From JBMNUL01 sp050946255 (lineage in GTDB: Bacteria > Actinomycetota > Coriobacteriia > Coriobacteriales > CADBOM01): a DNA stretch of 5,276 nt. The stretch covers positions 1-5,276 of the forward strand of contig JBMNUL010000173.1 of assembly GCA_050946255.1 (NCBI GenBank). Direction: 5' to 3'. Shown here piece by piece: positions 1 through 5,276 of this stretch. Position 1 is the stretch's first letter, and the number at the start of each line of letters is the position of its first letter. The notes below the pieces were generated by a model. It was given only the letters and a program-made list of their open reading frames with translations. It had not been told where the DNA came from and did no database searches. Made by a program: the position numbers and the translations under genes.

Positions 1-1
1 G

Positions 2-2305
2 ACCTACAACTTCACATTCCACAACAAGCATTTCCTGTGCACGGCGCGAAGGCTCGCGACAAAAGATGGCCGTGTGGAGCTGCTGCTGTCGCTCAAACCC
101 GACACATCTTCAACAACAATTGGAAGCGACGGAGAAAAGACGCTCACAGAGCAAACGCAGCTGCCAATTCTAGAAGTCTACAACGAAATATTGGTACTGG
201 ACCGCGAGGCGAACACGGTCAAGATTGTCTACAGACACGACACCCGCTTCGACCAGTCTTTTTCCGGAACAGTGGACCAGGCCTATGCATTCGAGCGCAT
301 CGAGAGCTATGTTCACCCGGAATCACTTGAGCGGTTCCGTGCTTTCATCGACCCCGATACACTGGACAGCAGGTTCTCTCGCATGGAGGGGCACTATCTG
401 TCCGATCCGTTCCAGATCAAGACGAAGAAGGGCGGCTACATCTGGCAGACCTTCATTCTCATCCCAGCCCTGGTGTCGGGCCACAAATCCGTGATGATCT
501 GCATCAGAGACTCGAACATTGATGTCATACGCAGGGTCTCGGCACCTGGAGAGCTTATCTCGGACGACCAGCTCTGGAAGGCAATTTCCAACAGCAAGGA
601 CATAGGGTTGTTCTGGAAGGACAAGAACCAGCGCTTCCTCGGCATGAACGACACGATGATGAGCTACTACAACATCGATTCGGTCTCGAGCATCCTCGGG
701 AAGAACAACGAGGAGGTCGGATTGTATCCAGACCCCAAGCCTCTAGAATCCGAAGAAGCTGCCGTGCTGAAAGATGGCAAGGAAGTGCGTGGCTTGAGTG
801 GCACCTGCGTCGCCAGCGGACGCTTGCGTCCAATCGAGATGAACCTGGCTCCCGTGTATGACAACGGAACCATATCCGGCATTCTCGGCTACTCGATAAA
901 TGTCGATGGAAACTCCGATGATACCTCGAGCAATCTAGAGCTGTTGCAGACAGACGAGACCACCGGATGCCTCAACGCCCTGGGTCTTTTCAGCAACGGA
1001 AGCGCCTACTGCTCGCTCGCAAGGAACTCCGGCTCCGACGTTGTGCTGGTGGAATCGGAGATAGAGAACATCGGATATCTTGACAGGGTGTTCGGCCAAG
1101 AGCTCGTAAAGGACCTGGCCAAGAAAATCGCCACCGACCTGCAAAACGAGTTCGGCACTAACGGCGTCGTCGCACGCACGTCTCGCAACCGGTTCTGCGT
1201 CTGCACCAGCATTGCAAATTCCGATGAAGCTGAAAAAGTGTCAGATACCATTCAACAGATCATCGAGGCACCGCGAAATGTCGGTGCCGCGGACATGCAG
1301 CCGCATACCTTCATGGCACATGCGCTGTTTTCCGAAACCAAGAGCTTCGAGGATATGTACTCGCTGGTAGAACGCAGAATCGATGATGCGCGCGCCAACA
1401 CTCAACGCGACAAGGACAGCGACTATGTTGCCAGCGTGACCACCAACGAGCTCATTCACATGATGCGCATGCTGGAGAAGACCTTTGACATAGTCAGAAT
1501 CGTCAATCCAACAGCTTCCGAGGCCAGCGAGCTCAGCAAGAACAGCGACGAACTCGAAGTCCCCTATTGCTGCTACACCACATGGGACCGCACGGAGCCC
1601 TGCGTGAACTGCATCTCCGCCAAGGCGGTTTCCCGCCGAATGTCACAATCCAAGTACGAGCAATTCGATGGAAGTATCTTCTACATCGTCTCTCAACCGA
1701 TATTGGTCGACGGCAAGATGATGGCTCTCGAGATCGGGTTTGCACTGCGCACGGATGCCGCAGGACCCGATTACAAGATTTCAAGAGTATTCAACATGAG
1801 CGAGGAAGAGGCCTCGAAGTACCGCGACGAGGCCACAAGGGCATACAACCGCCGATTCTACGACGAGGAACTCTCGTCGCTCATTGGGTCGAAGATCGCT
1901 CTCGTCGGAATCAATCGATTCGATGAGCTGAACGCCAAGTTTGGATTCCATGCGAGCGACACCGTGATGGAGAGCATAGTCAACACGCTCATGGGCCACA
2001 CCCGCATCCGTGACCTGGTCATTCACTTCTCCAGCGACCAGGCTCTGGTCATCTTCGATTCAGCAATACCCTCCAACGTCTTTGCTGACCGATTGATATT
2101 GATTCGCCAGAGCATCGACAACACAAAGCTCGCAGACTATCCTGACATTCACCCCGATGTGACGATCAGCGCCGTGGACTCGGCTAGATATGTGTCAGAC
2201 CTCGTGGCGAAAGCCGAGCAACAGCTCGACAAGGCACGCGAGACCGGCGAGAAGGTCGCGCTGTTCTCAGGGTCTCTCGTTCAGGAAAGTAACGAGGAGA
2301 AATAA
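2..2305 (+). CDS. Multidomain PAS / degenerate tandem-GGDEF sensor protein, 5' end cut by the window
   Basis: The frame is open from the window edge to the TAA at 2303-2305 (767 residues visible), so the true start lies upstream. The GTG at 74 has no special support. Numbering residues from base 74: the stretch before ~15 looks like the tail of one PAS-like fold, ~33-145 is a second PAS-like module, and ~165-277 a third (FWKDKNQRFLGMN, ending GILGYSINV). Residues ~293-450 resemble a GGDEF domain, opening with DETTGCLN, but the signature loop reads SRNRF. Residues ~459-560 form a module with Cys499, Cys500, Cys510 and Cys513. Residues ~583-732 are a second GGDEF-like domain (EATRAYNRRF, INRFDELNAKFGF) with SSDQA where GGDEF belongs. 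No membrane segment, EAL or HD-GYP domain is visible in this part. Diguanylate cyclase activity is therefore unlikely; a receptor, scaffold or signalling role is inferred. Its ligand is unknown. It converges on the LysR gene. Confidence 0.9.
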   Translation, partial: TYNFTFHNKHFLCTARRLATKDGRVELLLSLKPDTSSTTIGSDGEKTLTEQTQLPILEVYNEILVLDREANTVKIVYRHDTRFDQSFSGTVDQAYAFERIESYVHPESLERFRAFIDPDTLDSRFSRMEGHYLSDPFQIKTKKGGYIWQTFILIPALVSGHKSVMICIRDSNIDVIRRVSAPGELISDDQLWKAISNSKDIGLFWKDKNQRFLGMNDTMMSYYNIDSVSSILGKNNEEVGLYPDPKPLESEEAAVLKDGKEVRGLSGTCVASGRLRPIEMNLAPVYDNGTISGILGYSINVDGNSDDTSSNLELLQTDETTGCLNALGLFSNGSAYCSLARNSGSDVVLVESEIENIGYLDRVFGQELVKDLAKKIATDLQNEFGTNGVVARTSRNRFCVCTSIANSDEAEKVSDTIQQIIEAPRNVGAADMQPHTFMAHALFSETKSFEDMYSLVERRIDDARANTQRDKDSDYVASVTTNELIHMMRMLEKTFDIVRIVNPTASEASELSKNSDELEVPYCCYTTWDRTEPCVNCISAKAVSRRMSQSKYEQFDGSIFYIVSQPILVDGKMMALEIGFALRTDAAGPDYKISRVFNMSEEEASKYRDEATRAYNRRFYDEELSSLIGSKIALVGINRFDELNAKFGFHASDTVMESIVNTLMGHTRIRDLVIHFSSDQALVIFDSAIPSNVFADRLILIRQSIDNTKLADYPDIHPDVTISAVDSARYVSDLVAKAEQQLDKARETGEKVALFSGSLVQESNEEK

Positions 2306-2413
2306 TTCGGGCGGGACTTGCAGAAGGCAATCGGCAAGGCGGTAGATGTCGCATGTGACCTTATGACATGACGACTGATGCAGCTGATACCCAGATCACA
2401 AGACAACTGAACT

Positions 2414-2438
2414 AGGGGCCGGACAGCATCCGGCCCCT
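2414..2438. terminator. Strong GC hairpin between convergent genes, possible terminator
   Basis: A perfect 9-bp stem (GGGGCCGGA at 2415-2423, TCCGGCCCC at 2429-2437) closes a 5-nt loop, with one further A-T pair at 2414/2438. It lies 109 nt after the stop of the sensor gene and downstream of the LysR gene on the other strand, a sensible place for bidirectional termination. Neither strand has a U-tract directly after the stem, so it is not a classical intrinsic terminator. It could also protect a 3' end or act with Rho. Part of it overlaps the third, weakest copy of the neighbouring ~70-nt repeat. Confidence 0.5.
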
Positions 2439-2445
2439 GGCATCA

Positions 2446-2490
2446 TCAGATGTGTGTGGGTCTTGAATGATATTGTAGGAGCAGAAGCAT
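2446..2490 (-). CDS. Candidate tiny ORF, 14 residues, second in the repeat downstream of LysR
   Basis: Reading from the ATG at 2490 gives MLLLLQYHSRPTHI and a TGA. GAGG lies 8 nt before the ATG, and the upstream tiny ORF ends 19 nt before it, so coupled translation is possible. The start context GGATAATGCTTC is identical to that of the preceding tiny ORF. The peptide is not recognised, and beyond the initial Met-Leu it shows no similarity to its neighbour. That argues that the start region, more than the peptide, is what the repeat preserves. Chance is a real alternative at this length. Confidence 0.2.
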   Translation of the reverse strand: MLLLLQYHSRPTHI

Positions 2491-2509
2491 TATCCAGTCC
2501 TCGGCATCA

Positions 2510-2560
2510 TCAGTCCTTGATGTATGGCGGGTTGTACGGGTATGGCGGAGCCGGAAGCAT
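2510..2560 (-). CDS. Candidate tiny Pro/Tyr-rich ORF, 16 residues, directly downstream of LysR
   Basis: Reading from the ATG at 2560 gives MLPAPPYPYNPPYIKD and a TGA followed by TGA-like triplets. A GAGGGGG purine block lies 7 nt before the ATG, and the LysR stop is 21 nt upstream, close enough for reinitiation. Six of 16 residues are proline and three are tyrosine. A 9-nt direct repeat 18 nt apart (+ strand GTATGGCGG at 2522-2530 and 2540-2548) generates the two PPY units. The last codons (ATC AAG GAC TGA) mirror the LysR end (ATC AAG GGC TGA), so this may be a duplicated and altered gene end and not a functional peptide. No known family is recognised. Confidence 0.27.
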   Translation of the reverse strand: MLPAPPYPYNPPYIKD

Positions 2561-2581
2561 TATCCAACCCCCTCAATTTCA

Positions 2582-3475
2582 TCAGCCCTTGATGCCGTAC
2601 TGTTGCTTTGCGAACTCGATGAATTTCAAGTAGTTGCCGTCGATCTCCGCGCCCTTGCGAACGATGAGGTTGAAATGAGAGAGCAGCCCCTCCCCATCAA
2701 TTGGAACGACCACCTGATCGCCCTCGGCAAGCGCCCCATAGAAATCGCCGCATGTGATCGTGATGTTATCGGTCACGTGGCTGTAGTGGTGCACGGAGTA
2801 TGGGTCTCCCCCTCGAAAATCGATGTTCGGGTCGAAGCCAGCCCGGCGGCAAGCGCTGCAGAACTGGTAATAGATGCGGAACCTCTCGTCTGCTATTCCG
2901 ATTTGCTGTCCCTTCAAATCTGATACGGTGATGCGCTTTCTCTTGGCAAGTGGATTGCTCTTGTTGATCATCGCGTATATCGGTTCCGAGATCAGAGTCC
3001 AGTAGTCGAAGACGGCTGGGTCATGTGGGCCGAACGTGAAACCGATATCTGCCATGCCGTGAAGTATGTAGCTCTCCCCAACCAGATCCGGGACCTCGAT
3101 CGTGCGAATACTCACGTTCGGATTGGCTTTCTTGTAAGGCTCGATGATGTCGTCCGCGACCCTCTCATACCCGCCGTTGGAAAGAACGATCGTGAGCTCG
3201 ATGTGGCCAGACTCCTCCTTGAAAAGCGCTATGCTCGCATCCATGCGCTCGAGGTCGCGCATCACCGAGCTCGCATGCAGCCTGACGCTGGATCCAGCTG
3301 GAGTGAGGCGAAGCTGGTTTCCCTTCCTGTATATGAGCTGGAGCCCAATTTCGTCTTCCAGTTTCTTGATGGATTTCCTGAGGGCCTGCTGTGAGATATA
3401 GAGGTGGTCGGCGGCTGTTGCATAGTTGAGGTCGTCGCAAATCTGGAGAAAATACTTCAATTGCTGAATTTCCAC
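2582..3475 (-). CDS. LysR-type transcriptional regulator
   Basis: The product is a cytoplasmic DNA-binding regulator of 297 residues, the usual length for this family. Residues 1-60 form the typical winged helix-turn-helix (MEIQQLKYFLQICDDLNYAT, then AADHLYISQQALRKSIKKLE, then LTPAG at 58-62). A linker helix follows to ~90, and ~91-297 form the periplasmic-binding-protein-like effector domain. The effector is unknown; Cys206 and Cys209 (FCSAC) are a local oddity. The start is GTG: an in-frame TGA lies two codons upstream at 3479-3481, and GGAGG sits 7 nt before the GTG, so no longer start is possible. It lies downstream of and parallel to the URO-D-like gene, separated by a terminator, and not in the divergent layout common for LysR targets. 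Control of that neighbour is a guess from proximity. The stop TGA is followed by a second TGA and then by the tiny-ORF repeat. Confidence 0.95.
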   Translation of the reverse strand: MEIQQLKYFLQICDDLNYATAADHLYISQQALRKSIKKLEDEIGLQLIYRKGNQLRLTPAGSSVRLHASSVMRDLERMDASIALFKEESGHIELTIVLSNGGYERVADDIIEPYKKANPNVSIRTIEVPDLVGESYILHGMADIGFTFGPHDPAVFDYWTLISEPIYAMINKSNPLAKRKRITVSDLKGQQIGIADERFRIYYQFCSACRRAGFDPNIDFRGGDPYSVHHYSHVTDNITITCGDFYGALAEGDQVVVPIDGEGLLSHFNLIVRKGAEIDGNYLKFIEFAKQQYGIKG

Positions 3476-3482
3476 TTGTCAA

Positions 3483-3487
3483 CCTCC
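3483..3487 (-). promoter_or_regulatory. Ribosome binding site fixing the GTG start of the LysR gene
   Basis: On the - strand GGAGG lies 7 nt before the GTG at 3475. With the in-frame TGA at 3479-3481 between it and the start, this settles GTG as the initiation codon. Confidence 0.85.
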
Positions 3488-3503
3488 GCTCGCTTTTCAA
3501 TGC

Positions 3504-3535
3504 ATTTTCGCGGATTTATGGCGCGCGATTTTCGC
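3504..3535. repeat. Pair of ATTTTCGC direct repeats in the LysR leader, possible operator
   Basis: ATTTTCGC occurs at 3504-3511 and 3528-3535, 24 nt apart (a little over two helical turns). The second copy also forms a small dyad, GCGATTTTCGC. Both copies lie between the candidate -10 element and the ribosome binding site of the LysR gene, a position that would suit autoregulation. No clear T-N11-A LysR box could be assigned, so the operator reading is tentative. Confidence 0.3.
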
Positions 3536-3542
3536 CTATTCA

Positions 3543-3551
3543 ATTATCACA
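3543..3551 (-). promoter_or_regulatory. Candidate extended -10 promoter element for the LysR gene
   Basis: On the - strand TGTGATAAT (3551 to 3543) fits an extended -10 element: TGN followed directly by GATAAT, five of six matches to TATAAT. No good -35 hexamer is present at the standard spacing. Transcription would begin near 3536 and give a leader of about 60 nt containing the ATTTTCGC repeats. Confidence 0.4.
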
Positions 3552-3593
3552 CAACACTTCGGCACGAGAGAAAATTTAAAAAACACCAATCGG

Positions 3594-3624
3594 GGCCTGT
3601 TCAACAAGTCAGGCCGCAACTTGT
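3594..3624 (-). other. Possible H-type pseudoknot or pair of mutually exclusive hairpins
   Basis: Two perfect 6-bp inverted repeats interlock. GGCCTG (3594-3599) pairs with CAGGCC (3610-3615), and ACAAGT (3604-3609) pairs with ACTTGT (3619-3624). As - strand RNA this gives two 6-bp stems with 3- and 4-nt crossing loops and no nucleotide between the stems, a classical H-type geometry. A T6 run follows after 10 nt (3583-3578). It lies upstream of the likely LysR transcription start, so it would be transcribed only from a more distal promoter or by read-through. Chance remains possible. Confidence 0.25.
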
Positions 3625-3724
3625 CTTGGAACCCTGAAGCGCGACCAAACATAACCTGAAGTCAAAACGCCCAAATCTAGGAACGCTGTACACACGTACT
3701 GACGCATGGTCTCAGCATGTCCCG

Positions 3725-3760
3725 AAAAAATGGGGAGCAGAGATATCCCTGCTCCCCATT
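3725..3760 (-). terminator. Intrinsic terminator of the URO-D-like gene
   Basis: A perfect 12-bp stem (3729-3740 with 3749-3760, core GGGGAGCAG/CTGCTCCCC) closes an 8-nt loop. On the - strand it is followed immediately by a T-run (3730-3725, the first two bases of which also close the stem). It lies 100 nt after the URO-D-like stop codon. This is a textbook Rho-independent terminator and should separate that transcript from the LysR gene. Confidence 0.9.
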
Positions 3761-3860
3761 GGCAAGCGCCTGTTATCGACTGTCTCGAGAGAACCTGCAG
3801 CAGCATAGTCAGCGCTGAAAGAATCTCCCAAGTGATGAGTCGATCACCACAAGCCTGAAA

Positions 3861-4901
3861 TTAGAACATGATCTGCAGCGGCATGCGGTTGGCCTCGATG
3901 TCGGCCTGCGTGCAGCCGAACTTCTCGCAGTTCCACTCATCGATGTACTTTGTGAGCTCCGCATAGGTCCCTGGATAGACGGAACCCGGGCCGCCCTGGG
4001 TGATGCAGGGGATATAGCCCGTGGTGGGGAACCCGTCGAGAGCGAGGTCTGCGGCCTTCTTGCAGTCCTCTGTGGTCCATCCGTCGAAGTCGACCTGCTT
4101 GTTGTCGATGTTGCCCATGAAGGTGATCTTGCCCTTGTACTTCTTGAGCAGCTCGTCGACCTTGTTGGTGCGCATGCAGCCCTGCCACACGTCGATGCCC
4201 ATCTCGATCATGCCATCGACGAGGTTGGCGCAATAGCTGTCGCTGTGGTGCACGACGAACTCCACACCATGGTCGTGATAGTAGCCGTAAATCTGCTTGT
4301 AGGGCTCCACGAAGAAATCGGCCCACAGATCCGGGTCCATGAAGGAGTTGCGCTCGGTGCCCCAGTCGTCGTGGTGGAACAGCATGTCGGGATGCAGGCG
4401 GTCGCAGATCTTCTCTGCAAGCTCCATCTCCCAATCGGTGAGCATCTTGATGAGGTCGTGCATCTCATCCGGGTACTCCATGTAGTTGACCAGTGCCTCG
4501 GTCATGGAGCAGAAGTGGTGAGTCTGCTCGAAGAGGCCGGGCGCCACGAACACTGCCTTGTAGGAGAGATTTCCATCGACCTTGTCCATCATGTCCTGGC
4601 AGACGTTCCACAGCTCATCCGGAAGATCCAGTGAAGGAGGCGTCACATAGCTCTGCCACTCTTCAATGTCCTTGATTAGGATCTTGTCTGGAGCATGGTC
4701 CGGGAAGGGGCCGGGCACATGCGAAGGCCAGCTATTGTAGACTCCCCAGGCATTCTTGACGTCCAGCTCGCCCCTCTTGGGCGAAGGCGACGCCATGAAA
4801 GACGGGTTGATAACGAGCTGCATTGCCTCGTACTGGTTGACGAACCTATCCGGGTTGCCTCCCTTGATGCACTCTCTCATGTTCTCTTTAGCAGTTAGCA
4901 T
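3861..4901 (-). CDS. Uroporphyrinogen decarboxylase superfamily protein, probable corrinoid-linked methyltransferase
   Basis: The 346-residue cytoplasmic protein has the layout of the URO-D TIM-barrel superfamily, which includes HemE and the corrinoid methyltransferases MtaA, MtbA and CmuA. Visible hallmarks are the N-terminal NPDRFVNQYEAM, FHHDDWGTERNSFMDPDLW (175-193), VVHHSDSYC (216-224), the GNID block (263-266) and GYIPCITQGGPG (295-306). The methyltransferase branch binds zinc through H-x-C-x(n)-C; here His219, Asp221 and Cys299 fall at matching places, with Asp for the first Cys and Cys224 nearby. The N-terminal arginine-rich substrate signature of true HemE is not seen, so haem synthesis is unlikely. 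The methyl donor is unknown (methoxy-aromatic, methylamine or other). No corrinoid protein or activase lies within the window. The ATG at 4901 follows AGGAGG by 5 nt, and an in-frame TAG at 4911-4913 excludes a longer start. An intrinsic terminator follows. Confidence 0.92.
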   Translation of the reverse strand: MLTAKENMRECIKGGNPDRFVNQYEAMQLVINPSFMASPSPKRGELDVKNAWGVYNSWPSHVPGPFPDHAPDKILIKDIEEWQSYVTPPSLDLPDELWNVCQDMMDKVDGNLSYKAVFVAPGLFEQTHHFCSMTEALVNYMEYPDEMHDLIKMLTDWEMELAEKICDRLHPDMLFHHDDWGTERNSFMDPDLWADFFVEPYKQIYGYYHDHGVEFVVHHSDSYCANLVDGMIEMGIDVWQGCMRTNKVDELLKKYKGKITFMGNIDNKQVDFDGWTTEDCKKAADLALDGFPTTGYIPCITQGGPGSVYPGTYAELTKYIDEWNCEKFGCTQADIEANRMPLQIMF

Positions 4902-4906
4902 TTTAT

Positions 4907-4912
4907 CCTCCT
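4907..4912 (-). promoter_or_regulatory. Ribosome binding site of the URO-D-like gene
   Basis: A perfect AGGAGG lies 5 nt before the ATG on the - strand. An in-frame TAG overlaps it, which fixes the start at 4901. It is the strongest such site in the window and suggests efficient translation. Confidence 0.88.
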
Positions 4913-4946
4913 ATGATTGAATGCCGCTAAAGTTAATTGCCCTATG

Positions 4947-4976
4947 AGTTTACCGCTACCCCAAGCTTGTTGGCAA
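4947..4976 (-). promoter_or_regulatory. Candidate sigma-70-type promoter of the URO-D-like gene
   Basis: On the - strand TTGCCA (4976-4971, five of six to TTGACA) and TAAACT (4952-4947, four of six to TATAAT) are separated by 18 nt. Transcription would begin about 40 nt before the ATG. TAGCGG occurs twice (+ strand CCGCTA at 4924-4929 and 4953-4958), once directly beside the -10 and once just downstream of the likely start, and could be a regulator site. No cobalamin riboswitch features are seen. Confidence 0.4.
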
Positions 4977-5071
4977 AGCAAATGAAAAACTAATTAGATT
5001 CAAACGCAGGACAGCTCCTATACGAGGAAATACGTCCGGTTTTCTTCCAATCTGGCAATTTCATTTCTTGT
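4977..5071. other. AT-rich spacer upstream of the URO-D promoter
   Basis: This stretch is visibly richer in A and T than the surrounding DNA, and no gene is visible in it. GGCAATT at 5054-5060 is an exact inverted match to AATTGCC at 4935-4941, 113 nt away, which may be chance. A weak dyad (GGAC...GTCC around 5009-5038) is followed by a short T-rich stretch on the + strand, too poor to call a terminator. Confidence 0.4.
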
Positions 5072-5276
5072 TTACCGAATTGGCAGAAGCTAGCGGCTTT
5101 CGTGCGGACTACACCCGCAACCTTCTTGCGGGCCCCAAAGCCAACAGTCTTCTCTGGCGCCAGAATATCCAGCTTTCATGCAGGTCCCAAACCTACAGCC
5201 TTCCCCGAACGTCAAAGCCACGGCCTTCGTGTGGGCGTCAAATCCAAATCTTTCGACCCCATGCCAGAACCTAAAG
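5072..5276. repeat. Degenerate tandem repeat array, period 25-26 nt, continuing past the window
   Basis: A TTC anchor, usually preceded by C, recurs at 5099, 5123, 5150, 5175, 5201, 5226 and 5252, at spacings of 24, 27, 25, 26, 25 and 26 nt. After the anchor the units share roughly TTCNTGCGGGCGYCAAA, then a C/A-rich tail of about 9 nt. The units at 5123 and 5175 are most alike, as are those at 5201 and 5226 (both with CGTCAAA). A poorer unit may begin near 5072. The last unit is cut by the window end. Spacings that are not multiples of three argue against a repetitive protein. There are no spacers between units and divergence is high, so it is neither a CRISPR array nor a set of strict iterons. 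It is best called an old minisatellite or repetitive intergenic element, upstream of the URO-D-like gene. Confidence 0.7.
5114..5132. repeat. Perfect 7-bp hairpin at a repeat-unit boundary
   Basis: CCCGCAA (5114-5120) and TTGCGGG (5126-5132) flank a CCTTC loop that contains the TTC anchor of the array. Similar but weaker 5-nt-loop dyads occur at 5087-5099 (AAGC/GCTT) and 5219-5231 (CACG/CGTG). The unit between them carries the 12-bp palindrome TCTGGCGCCAGA at 5153-5164. Confidence 0.5.

Larger units (their letters stand above)
2439..2594. repeat. Imperfect ~70-nt tandem repeat spanning the 3' end of the LysR gene
   Basis: Several blocks recur in the same order. TCATCAGYCCTTGATG occurs at 2507-2522 and 2579-2594 (one mismatch, 72 nt apart). 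GAAGCATTATCCA occurs at 2484-2496 and 2554-2566 (exact, 70 nt apart). GGCATCATCAG occurs at 2439-2449 and 2503-2513 (exact, 64 nt apart). The first copy includes the last four codons and stop of the LysR gene. On the - strand each copy reads: end of a reading frame, TGATGA, a purine-rich block, then GGATAATGCTTC. This looks like a duplication of a gene-end/reinitiation segment that has since diverged. Whether it acts as RNA, peptide or neither cannot be told from sequence alone. Confidence 0.75.
3476..3860. other. Intergenic region between the LysR and URO-D genes
   Basis: This 385-nt gap holds, from left to right, the LysR ribosome binding site, the ATTTTCGC repeats, the candidate -10 element, the interlocking inverted repeats and the URO-D terminator, each listed separately. 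Between 3626 and 3722 I see only a short CCTGAAG direct repeat (3633-3639, 3655-3661). Between 3761 and 3860 I see nothing beyond the palindrome TCTCGAGA and a weak 5-bp dyad. No credible gene lies here. Confidence 0.6.

Noticed and set aside
74..2305. GTG at 74 as the real start of the sensor gene
   Set aside because: The same frame is open to the window edge and the residues before it look like the continuation of a folded domain; no good ribosome binding site precedes 74.
3023..3394. 123-residue + strand ORF inside the LysR gene
   Set aside because: It is antisense to a clear LysR-family protein, with no recognisable domain.
3626..3690. A second, diverged copy of the 25-26-nt repeat
   Set aside because: CCTGAAG recurs 22 nt apart and nearby bases loosely resemble the array consensus, but the match is too weak to separate from chance by eye.
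3609..3806. 65-residue - strand ORF between the URO-D and LysR genes
   Set aside because: It runs through the URO-D intrinsic terminator and has no family signature; a transposase remnant was considered but cannot be supported.
4245..4634. 129-residue + strand ORF inside the URO-D-like gene
   Set aside because: It lies fully antisense to a well-supported gene and its composition mirrors that gene's codons.
3861..4901. Haem-pathway uroporphyrinogen decarboxylase (HemE)
   Set aside because: The N-terminal HemE substrate-binding signature is missing and no haem genes are nearby; the metal-site pattern fits the methyltransferase side better.
4902..5071. Cobalamin riboswitch ahead of the corrinoid-type gene
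   Set aside because: No B12-box-like conserved segment or matching fold is visible, and the probable leader is only about 40 nt.
5068..5274. 68-residue + strand ORF through the repeat array
   Set aside because: It begins at a TTG without a ribosome binding site, its composition looks random, and the array spacing is not a multiple of three.
5097..5276. CRISPR array
   Set aside because: The units are directly adjacent with no unique spacers, differ heavily from each other, and no cas gene is present.

Overview
The window (about 5.3 kb, moderate to slightly high GC) looks like chromosome from an anaerobic actinobacterium of the Coriobacteriia/Eggerthellales type. That placement is an inference. 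It rests on a multi-PAS protein with degenerate GGDEF domains, a LysR-type regulator and a uroporphyrinogen-decarboxylase-superfamily (corrinoid methyltransferase-like) protein lying close together, and on strong AGGAGG-type ribosome binding sites. No rRNA, tRNA, CRISPR array, transposase or phage gene is visible.

Layout. (1) Bases 2-2305, + strand: the 3' part of a large cytoplasmic sensor/regulator with PAS-like modules, a cysteine-containing module and two GGDEF-like domains whose signature motifs are both eroded. Its 5' end lies outside the window. (2) Bases 2306-2581: a convergent intergenic region with a strong GC hairpin and an imperfect ~70-nt tandem repeat that starts inside the end of the LysR gene. 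Read on the - strand, the repeat holds two or three tiny ORFs. (3) Bases 2582-3475, - strand: a complete LysR-type regulator with a GTG start and an excellent ribosome binding site. (4) Bases 3476-3860: intergenic, with the LysR promoter region, a possible pseudoknot and a clear intrinsic terminator for the gene upstream. (5) Bases 3861-4901, - strand: a complete URO-D-superfamily protein of 346 residues. (6) Bases 4902-5276: its promoter region, then from about 5072 to the window end a degenerate tandem repeat with a period of 25-26 nt.

How they may work together. The URO-D-like gene and the LysR gene point the same way, but a terminator separates them and each has its own ribosome binding site, so they are probably separate transcripts. 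The regulator may control the methyltransferase-like gene, but only proximity supports this. The large sensor gene converges on the LysR gene and need not be functionally linked. The two most unusual signals are non-coding: the degenerate 25-26-nt repeat array upstream of the URO-D gene, and the repeated stop/Shine-Dalgarno/start cassette just downstream of the LysR gene.
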